NCBI GenBank assembly: GCA_019973155.2
Contig: BPQB01000017.1
Coordinates: forward strand, 1-64,000
Origin: Phanerochaete sordida
Lineage: Eukaryota > Basidiomycota > Agaricomycetes > Polyporales > Phanerochaetaceae
Direction: 5' to 3'
Length of the DNA: 64,000 nucleotides
Shown: piece by piece, positions 54,990 to 64,000 of the stretch
How the letters are laid out: each line of letters opens with the position of its first letter
Numbering within the stretch: the first letter of the stretch is position 1
Position numbers and translations under genes: made by a program
The notes under the pieces: generated by a model
What the model saw: only the letters and a program-made list of their open reading frames with translations
What the model was told of the DNA's origin: nothing
Databases searched by the model: none

Positions 54990-56044
54990 TCACTGCGGCC
55001 CATCCCCAAGTTCGTTCTGACACATGTCAAACGTCGCATCCAACTGCCCGTCCTGCCAATTGTACGGCTGGCCATTCCAACCATACGCCAGGACGCCGTT
55101 GTCGAGGAAGCCCGACGCGTCCTGGAAGCCCGCGCACGCGGAGATCGCCTGCTGGCTGTTGATCATGTAGCCGGCGGCGTTGTCCGCGAAGAACATCGTG
55201 CCGTCGCTCGTGCTGTGGAAGGCGTCGTACGGGCCCTTGTTGTTGCTGTTCCAGGAGTAATCGGCGACGAAGCCGCCGTCGTTGCTCTCGTCCTCCGCCT
55301 CCTGGCGCCTGTCGAGGGTCGTCTCGTTCCAGAACGGCGCCGTCCTGTGCACGCGGTCAGCGTTGCAATCATAGGTGACGATGGAAGACGCACTCGGCGC
55401 GCAGCGTGTGCACCCCGCCGCCGCGCCCGAAGTAGTGCACTGTGTGGTTCAGCCCGCCGTGGGCGATGTGCCCGAGGGCGTGCCACTGGCCCGGCGCGAG
55501 CTCGGCCGCGACGCGCTCGCGCAGCGTCATGTCCGGCGTCGGCCCGAACACGAAGTGCGGCACGCCGTCGCCGCCGTCGAGCGCGCGGCGGTCAGCGAAG
55601 AACCACGCGGCGAAGAAGAAGGTGAGCACGGAGTACGTCGCGCCGATTGCGCAGATGACGACGTTGCCGCTGCCGCACGACGCCTTGATCACGACTGGCT
55701 GCGGGTCAGCGGGTGGAACACGGATGGACGGGAGGGGGCGTACAGGCGTTCTTTGCGATTATCGCGAGGAGCAGCTTCTGGTCTGTGCGTCGGTCAGCAG
55801 CGTGTTCCTTCGGCAGGCGAGAATGCTCACTGTTGTGGTACGTCCAGCCGACGCGGCGAACGAGCTCGACGTCGTGCGGAGCCATGACGTCGTTGTCAAC
55901 GTGGGCGAACTCAACGACCTCCCGGGACTCGACGATAGCGCGAGCTGCAAGATCGCCGCCGTCGACACGGATGGAGAGGGCCAAGGTCTGGCTCTTGAAC
56001 GCGATCATAGAGGCGAGGAGGAGGAATCCAGTGTTGAAGCGCAT
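54990..56044 (-). CDS. HYF family copy 6, secreted protein with altered His motif
   Basis: Exons 56044-55831, 55782-55744, 55694-55394 and 55344-54990 give 302 residues. Signal peptide MRFNTGFLLLASMIAFKSQTLA. It is the most divergent intact copy. The first paired-basic site is reduced to Ser-Arg (VESREVVEFAH), while the second RR before VGWTYHN is kept. The microexon junction gives NAF rather than NAY. ATC becomes ASCGSGNVVIC. Two His of the cluster are replaced (WHALGHIAHGG; HYFGRGGGVHTLRA). The last exon is typical: DESNDGGFVADYSW, YMINSQQAISAC, LDNGVLAYGW, CQNELGDGPQ. The frame is clean, so this copy is either under relaxed constraint or specialised. It lies 9 kb from the main group, next to DUF6535 copy 2. 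Confidence 0.86.
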
Positions 56045-56080
56045 GACTGCTGAGGTAGAGCTCGTGAGAGAAGTGCGGCT

Positions 56081-56123
56081 GAAGCTGCTGGAGGTGCACT
56101 GTACCGAATGACAGCATTTTATA
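56081..56123 (-). promoter_or_regulatory. promoter block of HYF copy 6
   Basis: TATAAAAT (56123-56116) lies 72-79 bp before the ATG. The leader element, here TCCAGCAGCTTCAG, is at 56095-56078. Confidence 0.6.
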
Positions 56124-59100
56124 GTCAATGCTTATGAGCACCACGCGGAGGATGAAACGCAGAGCGACATAGCAGTCTGGAGACCGCCATTCAGTAGCAC
56201 GACATCATGCGCCTGTCTCAGAGAGACGGTGCGGGCCAGCAAGCCCGACGCCATGCGCCGCACCCGCCTCGATCGCGAAATGTCAGGTCCTGGGGCCCTT
56301 CAGCGAACGATTATGAGCAAGAGTCAGGCAGTACAACAGGAACTCATGGAGTAGCAAGTACCAACCGTTACAAGCCCTGCCGTGGATCTGCTTCGTCGTT
56401 GGAGGCAGCCACCTTATTTTTGCCTCCAGTTCTGCAAGTCGACCACCTCTCGCTCCCGCCCCGGGCTGCGGAGCGTTCTAACCGAGGCATGCGAGCACGC
56501 GCGAATCGTCCGGGCGCACGCCAAGACCATATAGTCTGACAGGCAACAAGCGCGATCCGCGTGCAGATCCCGAAGAGCAATGTAGCGATCTCCACAAAGG
56601 CGCGCCGCGCTCGAGATGCCGCAGGGCGCGTCTTGAACCCTGTTCCTGGTCTGAAGCAACATGCCCATCAGCTCCATTACGCGGGACCGAGGGAACGTGT
56701 AGACTAACCGTGCGCTGGCCCTGATGCGCCAGCGATCTCGCTCAGTCGCGACTTGTGGTGCGCGCGGGGCCGGGAGCGCCCCCGCCCGCGGCGCACTAGA
56801 CGCGCACCGCGCGATGCGTTTCATGCGGTCAATGTTCCTGTACCCGAGGCTGACGGTGGGACGGGTGTATCGAGGCACGACGGAGGATTATAAATCGTTC
56901 GACCTGCACATCCCCTAGGTGTCATCATCATCTCGTGGGTGCACGCTGCAGAGAGTTGGCTTACCAAGCAGCTTGGGATCGAGGTCGCCAATTGTACCCG
57001 CTCCGATATACTATCGGATCGGTTCTTGGGGGCCTCGCTAGGTACGCAACGTTCTGGTGCGCTGCCCCAGCTACGCCGCCGACATCTCGCACGACCCCTC
57101 GTCACGCGCGTAAGTCAGTCGATATTGAACCGACATACCGTACACGCGCGTGACTACGTTGTAGCTGAAGGAAGCCATGTACTGCTCGGGGACGTGCAGA
57201 GCTATTCGGAGAGATCAATCGACGTGCTTTGCGGCCGTTGGGAGATGGGCACGCCGGCACGACGACGGGGACAGACGAGGCGCGACGCGTGTGTCGCGCG
57301 CTTGTTAAGCTTGCACGTGCTTTCAAAATACTACATACGAGCTAATGAGCACAAATTTGTGGTCCGTACGGATGCACACGCACCAGTGTTGCACGTTCCA
57401 CAACGCCAGCGACGCCAGCGTGCTCGTGATGTGCGTCCTTCCAGGTCAGATCTGGCGGATTGCTGGCGGGCCTCAGAAGTGGCGACCAGCCTCTCGAAGC
57501 TCAAGTCGCTCGATGGGTTGGAAGTTTGGAGCCGAAGCTTCTCAGTCAGTGACTCGGAACGCGAGAGGCAACGAACACCGGGTGTGTCGAAAAGCGGACG
57601 CTGCCGTGGGAACAGGCTGCTCCTTCGGGCGGGCCATGTGGCGCTAACCCTAACCTCGCAGAGACCGTCTCAACGAGAACTGGAAGCGCGCCGTTCCCAC
57701 GTCCTCTCTTTCGCTTGAACCTCCACCTCCACCTCCTTCCGCCTCTACCTACTCGGACGTGTTCTCTATCTCGTTACGACCACGGGAATGTCGGCTTTCT
57801 CATACCTCGGTCGTCCTCCAGCAAAAGATCGGCCCTGGGATCTCACCCGTTGCCGGAAGAGCTTGCGACGATTCGATGCATGAACGTCAGACTTACATGG
57901 ATTGGGGGGAGTGGGGTTTATCATGCAGGATAAAGGAGAATGTGGATTCATAGGTGCGTGTTGCATCACTCGTGGCGTCTTCTACGCTGTTTGACCGTCA
58001 TTATATTTGCAGTTTGTAGTCGTACATGCTCTGTACATTACACTGTACGGTTCGAGAATACAGAATGAAATGATTTCACGTATGTGAGCAATGCCTGAGC
58101 TCTGCATACTACTATTGTTGCTATGACGTCCGGGAATGGCGACGTGCGGAACTCAAGAGCTCCCAGCCAAACGAACTCGAACGCGAGACAGCCCTCCATC
58201 TGCTGAGTCGTACGCGAGACGTGTGCTGCGCATCGCTCACGCGGTGGACCAACTGTGTGGGATTCTCGGTCATGTTGCTCACATGACTATCTATGGTCGT
58301 GCACATCGAGTTCCTCCCGTTCGCCCTGTTCACCGCCATCCCAAAGATATCCGCCTCCATCCGCCTTTCATCATTATGCGCTCGGGGGTTCTACCCATCG
58401 GCGGAGAGGGTTTAGTCACGTCTATCTCGTTAGGCTTGCATATTACCTCGCGGTCGAGATACGAGTCTATGACAGCGGCTCCCTTCGTTCTTTCCAGCTC
58501 CGCGCTGTGCTCGCAAATGCTGTGCGCGTTTAATTCTCCTCCTCGCAGGCATCGAGCTCATATCATCTGATCTCAGGGACAAGCATTGCACCGGAGTGGA
58601 TCTATCGTTCACCGATGACAGAGACGCGAAGATCGCCATGCCTTCGGAGTAGAGAGTCCAGGGACATGTTGAGGAACTGGGCGTGTCCTAGGTTTCGAAC
58701 GTGCGTCGCTCTTTGTCCCGTATATCCCCCGTGCTGACATGCGCTGCTCAGACTGTATTTTACAGCACCATCTGGGGACAATTCAGTCGCTGCATTCCCA
58801 GCGCGACTCCCTCGCCATACATCTCCTTCTGGCATCTCGATATCCACCACGCGCACTCGCAGCGGCGTCCAGCAGGCCACTTTCGCTTTTCGCATGACCT
58901 CCGAGTTCCTCGCGGACAAGAAACGACGGCAGCTGTCCTTATTCTTTCAATCCCCGCGCTCAGCCTGCGGTCGGTATGTCCCACCCTCAATTTCGCCGGC
59001 ATGGAGCTCGTCCAACTATTCTACAGGAACGGAGCCTGCGACGAAGTAGTCCTTCTGCTTCTCTGCCGCTCTCGGACGTGAACACCGCGAACCCTTGCGG

Positions 59101-60426
59101 ATCGGAAGCTCGCGCAGGGCTGTGAGCAGGAGACGGACACTGCCCAGGCTCCACTGGTGCGTCGCATTCTATCTCAAATACTGCCGGTGCTGACATGCAC
59201 CACTTAGCCTACATCGCGATGGACAAGTTCCTCGCTGCCACCTCAGCGTAACCGCACTCGGAGGTCCATCACGCCGCCTCTCGAATGCACCGGGTCGTTC
59301 ACCTTCGACCCTCAGATCGCAGGCACGATCTCGCTCTCAAGCCCCATCGCCAGCCCGGCCGCGCCTTCGTCGAACTCGCCCGCACAGGGATCAAGCAACG
59401 GCCGCCGCCGTGCGCACGATCACTGGCTGTGCAGCCACCGTGCCTGCGCTGTTCTTTGCTCGTCGATCTCACCGTTGACTTCTCCCTTGCGACTTCGTGC
59501 GCCCGTCATTCCCGCATCAGACGTTGTCTCCCCTCTACGGTCGCGTTCTCGGAGCGCGGAGATTCGATTTACCGCGGCGACGCGGATATTGCAAGGAAGA
59601 GCTATTTGGACCGAGGACCACGGACGATACCGGGCGTCTCCGGGAGACGAGGCACCCGAGTTGCTGTACTCGTCCTCAAGACGACACAGCCGTTTTTGGA
59701 TTCCTAGGACGTGTCCTTGTAATAGTACAGCCCTTCGCATCGTGTTGGCCTCCTCGGTCGCATCGCTGGGAAGTTCCAAGGATGGCAGCGAGGACCTCAC
59801 AATCCGAGCCATCTGCAGGACGCCTGGCCTTTGCCGGTGTGTTTAAAGAGAGAGCGCAGGATGGCTAATGACGGACTTTGAGGCGATTACCACAAGCTGT
59901 ACTGTTTTCAGCGGCCGCGGAATCCAATCCTGCCTCGCATGGGCTAGTTTATCAGAAGTGGATATTGTGTCTATGCGACCAGTCCTGTCACGGTGCGCAG
60001 TCGATAGCACGGAACCGTATTCGCGCGTGCGAGCACCTATGTACGTCCATCCGTGTATGTCTGCTGAACGGCGGCCAAGGGAGCTCTATCTAACCTTGAT
60101 AGTCATTCACGAACGTGGGCTAAACGTTTCTACCTTTGGGACGTGCACCATTCCTCAGAACGCGTGGTGATACGCATTGCTTCCCCGCGGCAAGAGACGT
60201 GATGCTATATGTCGCTGGGGGCCGCCTGATGCATGGACACAATGTTTCGGGAGAAGTATCTGTTCCAGGCAGAGGCTATGGCTGTGAGAGCCGAAGGCGT
60301 GCGCGGAGCACATGCCCGCAGCGAGGACCACTACGTGTCCCACGCCAGACTCGTCCTCTAGCTCCTCCACCATCCCTCCCCCTAGGACATACCACTATCG
60401 CTGAACATATTATTTGCAAGCCTCAA
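56124..60426. other. intergenic, 4.3 kb, no gene recognised
   Basis: Only short overlapping frames (up to 259 codons at 56939-57718, Arg/Ser/Thr-rich and without features). A dispersed repeat copy is at 57604-57656. 59270-59850 is C-rich. No tRNA or transposon signature was found. Confidence 0.45.
57604..57656 (+). repeat. dispersed repeat with CCCTAACC end, copy 4
   Basis: CCGTGGGAAC is followed by GCCATGTGGCGCTAACCCTA and the ACC end. It is the shortest of four copies, all on the plus strand. Confidence 0.5.
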
Positions 60427-63416
60427 ATGTCGCAAGCGCAGCCTCCGGAGCAATCAGCGGTAAGAGCATTTTGCGATATCCGATTTCCACCAGTACGGTC
60501 TTACCAGAGGTCTGCTGTCCCAGCCCGCGGGCAGCAACATACGCTATGTTGAAGTCGCGCCCTCGACAGGCTGGCCCACAATGGCAAAGGCCGTACGCGA
60601 GGACGACGAGGACAAGATTCGGGACTGCAAGGAGGATATCGATACCCTTCTGGTCTTTGTACGCATTGCTCTCTTCTCTTGCGTTTCGTCCTGATGGGTT
60701 CCGAGCACAGGCAGGGCTGTACTCCGCTGTCTTGTCAGCATTCAACATCGAGTCGTATACAGCCTTGCAGCCCGATCCTAGCGATCAGATGATACATCTC
60801 CTTGAGCGCATCGCCGCGCAAACGCAAAGCTACACAATGGCTTCTGGCACGCTCAACTCCACACTTCCCTCCCCACCGCCCCTTCCCACATTCACGGCCC
60901 CACTTTGGGCTTACCGAGTCAACGGCCTCTGGTTTGCAAGCCTCATTGTTAGCCTTGCTACCGCATCGCTTAGCATGCTTGTCAAGCAATGGCTTCGTGA
61001 ATATCTTGCATTCGATTACCCGGCACCACGTGAGCGTGTTCGTGCTCTTCAATATCGACGGCCTGGCCTAAAAGATTGGAAGGTCTTCGAAATTGCGGCT
61101 ATACTTCCTCTACTGCTCCAGATCTCTCTCGGCCTTTTCTTCATCGGCCTCTGCTTTTTCACAGCAAGCATAGACGAGCGTATGGGCCTGACCAGTGTGC
61201 CTCTAGTCTCTGGATGGGCATTCTTTCTCGCTTGCACTGCTCTTGCGCCCCTGTTCTCTCCTCGGTGCCCATACAAGATGCCATTGTTCAAGTCATTATT
61301 GCGCATTTTCCGTGTAAAGGCTACTATGCAAATTCGATACAAGCTCCTCTCCGCCCTGGATCAAACGATCAAGCTACTATGGCACCGTGGAATTTCGCCA
61401 ATCGTTCTGCAAGTGGATGAAGAGGATAAAGTCGTGACCAGTGACGCTGATGACAGGGATATCCTACTGTCAATGGACATCATCATGGCCAATGATAACT
61501 TCTTACCAATGATGTGGGATATGCTCAAGACACGGTCCACCCCTGAGCAACTGCTTGCATTCATAACGGAAATCATCATCAGTCGCATCGGTACAGAAGG
61601 CAAATATCTTCGACCAGCAAGGTTGCGTACTGTTCCAGATCTTACGATGCTGTCACAAAAAGCATGGAACACCGTCATGGAGATCCTAGCAGACCTTGTC
61701 CAAACTCATCATTCTGGAGAGCCTTTACTTGTCTCCAGCCCGGAGTGGCTGCACAAAGCCACACTACTCTTATTCTCCTCCTCTTTGTACATTCTCCCAC
61801 CTGCTGCTACCAGATGTTTGAGGGCATTAGTTGCAACACCATATGACAAGGATATTTCAGCAGCACACTCTCTTGCCAGCTGGATAGCTCCTCGTGCAAG
61901 TGAAGAGCCATTCACTGCAGCTCCCCTATTTCACCGCCTTCATTCCGTCTTTACCAGTGCTCCAGGCATTTTCTGTTTTGATACAATTGCCTTCCTGTAC
62001 GCACAGCTTCTGCGTGTAGGTTCTCCGCACCTCAACTCTCTCCCACCAGGATCTCTGATGGAACTTCTCATTCAAGAATCTGAGATATTCACAGAAAGGT
62101 CAAACAAACCAATATTAGAGGATCTCTGGAAGCTACTGTACGCTTTGTACAATGAGGTCCCACATTGCATGTCGAGCTATGAGGCCCTTTGTATTTTGGT
62201 CACATATTCCGATTCCATGGGCGGAGGAAATGCCGCAGCAACCTCGGCTCTTGCCACTTCCTGGAGCTTGCATATGTGCACCTACACAGCTTTGTTTACA
62301 TTGACACAGCTACACCAAAGCCGCTCAGAAACCCGCATGGCTCGTACCAGCATACTGGAGTTTGGGGTCAATGCGTTTTTGCAAACCTCTGGTGCGTGCT
62401 TCATTATAAAGGCGAATAGCTCTTATGGTTATTGAGCGCAATTTTTGGCTTTGCAGATAAGCAAAAGGTGACATTATACCACTCCACAAATATTGCAAAA
62501 GGGTATGCAGACGGGATTTTCGCCGGATTCCTTCCACTCGACATGGTGAGGTACTGCCTGCTTCACATCGAAATCTATGTGAGTCGTCTCGCAATATATA
62601 CATGCTACAGTGTCTAATAAATATCAATAGTATCGAAACATGACAATGGGAAGCACAGTCACTCGTGAAGAGTGGGATGCCCTTTGGTCTGCAAGTAGCG
62701 GAGCTTTGCGCTATTATTGGACTACAGAAAGTTGGAAGAGTGTACTGGTTCCATATTGGTTGCGCGCACTACCAAGGCTCACATCGGACGAGCTTCTGGC
62801 TGAAGACAGGCATCTCTCCGCCAAGTGCCTGAATCTCATCGAGTCACATGAGCTTCCACCATGTAGCCAAGGCTCTCCTGGAACGACTCTCACATCCAGA
62901 TGTCCAGACGAGCTGGTTGCTGCACTGGGCCTCTTCATTATGCCAGACGATGTCAAAGCGTACCCACGGCTGGTACAGTTACAGCAGCAAGCGCAGCTGG
63001 CAACGGCAGCCACTGTACCCTCTCCTCAGTCCCCCAAGCCTGATGGCCAACGCCCCAGTAACGAATCGCACCCGAGCAGTAATGCTGCTGGTATCATATC
63101 GCCGTCTTTAATACCGCGAGAGGGAGGCATATTGCATACGCCCGACAAAGCAACAGCAAAGGATGGCTCCTCAGATAACGACGTAAGCACAGGACCGACC
63201 GCTGCCGCCGCCACCCCTGCGCGACCATTAGGCAGCGCAGGCAGCGAAGCTGTTACCGCGGAAAGCGGATCGCACCTTGCTGCACATCCTACCAGGACAG
63301 AAGCCGCAAATACTGCAGTCAATATACTGAAGGGGACTACGGAAACGCGCGATTCCGCGGATATAGACGAATTGCGGAAAGCGGATGCAGAGGGGCATAC
63401 ATCGAGTGGAGTATAA
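60427..63416 (+). CDS. DUF6535 multi-pass membrane protein, copy 3
   Basis: Exons 60427-60459, 60524-60658, 60711-62391, 62457-62578 and 62631-63416 give 918 residues. The short first exon encodes MSQAQPPEQSA; the acceptor CCCAG at 60523 keeps phase into PAGSNIRYVEVAPSTGW. Exon 3 starts AGLYSAVLSAFNIESY and carries NGLWFASLIVSLATAS, LVKQWLREYL, EIAAILPLLLQISLGLFFIGL and SGWAFFLACTALAPLFSPRCP (about four helices). An extra intron at 62579-62630 splits the C-terminal part that is one exon in copies 1 and 2. The end is a low-complexity Ala/Ser/Thr tail (TGPTAAAATPARP). Closest to copy 1 by the NIESY and DQMI.LLERIA blocks. Function unknown. Confidence 0.87.
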
Positions 63417-64000
63417 AACGGCGAGGAGGGAAAGCTCGCTGCGAGCCTGGTACAGAGATATGGTGCGGTGGAGACCTAGTATTGGGATACGGAACCTTCT
63501 ATGCGTGTATCTGAGCGAAATGCGCTGTTACTTTGCTCTATATTTGCTACATTCATTATCCACAGTATACGTGCTAGATTATCTGGTGAATAGATATACG
63601 CTACCTTACCACCAACTTCGGGGACATGGCAACAGGCTATCTTGAGGGCTTTTAGCAGCAGACTCCGGATAACACCATCAGCACGTTCGACTGTAAGATA
63701 TTAGTGTATCCATCGCTTGCGGCCTAAGCCACGTCGCCCGCCTGTTCCCCACCAGAGCCGAGCTACTGCTACACGAACATCCCGCCGGAGAAGTCAGTGC
63801 CCTGGCGAGAGGCTCATCAAGATCGTGGGCATCGCTTGGCGGCAGTTGAACGGTGCACCCTCATCTTCGAAGACGTGATCAGACTGCGTGCGAGAGATCC
63901 TAAGACTGTGAATCGAAACTGATATTATATGCGAGAAAGCAGCGCAGCGTTACTGTATGGTAATGAAGAAGAACGCGGATAATCCAGCGAGACGTACGCG
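63417..64000. other. 3' flank, no gene recognised
   Basis: No open frame of note. Possible terminator signals of DUF6535 copy 3 were not identified. Confidence 0.5.

Noticed and set aside
1..64000. CRISPR arrays, bacterial operons or prophage
   Set aside because: Spliced eukaryotic genes throughout; no regularly spaced direct repeats.

Overview
The window reads as nuclear DNA of a filamentous basidiomycete, most likely a wood-inhabiting Agaricomycete (Polyporales-like). The reasons are: almost every gene is split by many 47-65 bp introns with GTRNGT donors; a spermidine synthase is fused to saccharopine reductase, an arrangement known from Basidiomycota; three multi-exon DUF6535 membrane proteins are present, a family expanded in Agaricomycetes; and there is a secreted GH3 beta-xylosidase. 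The taxon is inferred from gene content only. All exon coordinates were worked out by hand from splice sites, reading phase and comparison between paralogues inside the window.

Layout. 1-1778: satellite-like DNA with a long palindrome, then a pyrimidine tract. 1779-9213, all minus strand: an ATG7 gene with an in-frame stop and no N-terminus, a GH3 beta-xylosidase, and a small secreted protein built from two Cys-rich modules. 9214-13272: no gene seen. 13273-19892, plus strand: a large disordered protein with repeated WDDDF motifs (Byr4/Bfa1-like candidate) and a Ser/Thr-rich single-pass membrane protein. 20427-26670, minus: DUF6535 protein 1 and the spermidine synthase-saccharopine reductase fusion. 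27117-45280: an accessory stretch with five members of an unrecognised secreted family (called HYF here for its WHYLGH ... NHTVHY histidine motif), a decayed relic of the same family, a pogo-like DDD transposase, and a 620-bp foldback element with a 6-bp target duplication. 46428-50148: a stand-alone saccharopine reductase that is a partial paralogue of the fusion gene, and a Mn superoxide dismutase without transit peptide. 51510-63416: DUF6535 protein 2, HYF member 6, a 4.3-kb gene-free stretch, and DUF6535 protein 3.

The most interesting part is the HYF family: six gene copies plus one relic in 29 kb. Each copy has a signal peptide, a paired-basic site in five of six, a strictly conserved RR, an invariant 39-nt microexon, a histidine-rich motif, four conserved cysteines, a C-terminal ELGD(GPQ) tail and a shared promoter block (TATA plus a GCAGCTTA-type element). 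One copy carries a single nonsense codon. This looks like a birth-and-death family of exported proteins whose function I cannot name. The second strong point is the pair of saccharopine reductases 20 kb apart, one fused to spermidine synthase and one not, sharing two intron positions.

The housekeeping genes (polyamine and lysine synthesis, superoxide removal, autophagy, xylan breakdown) do not form one pathway. They appear as islands between expanded, repeat-rich accessory families.
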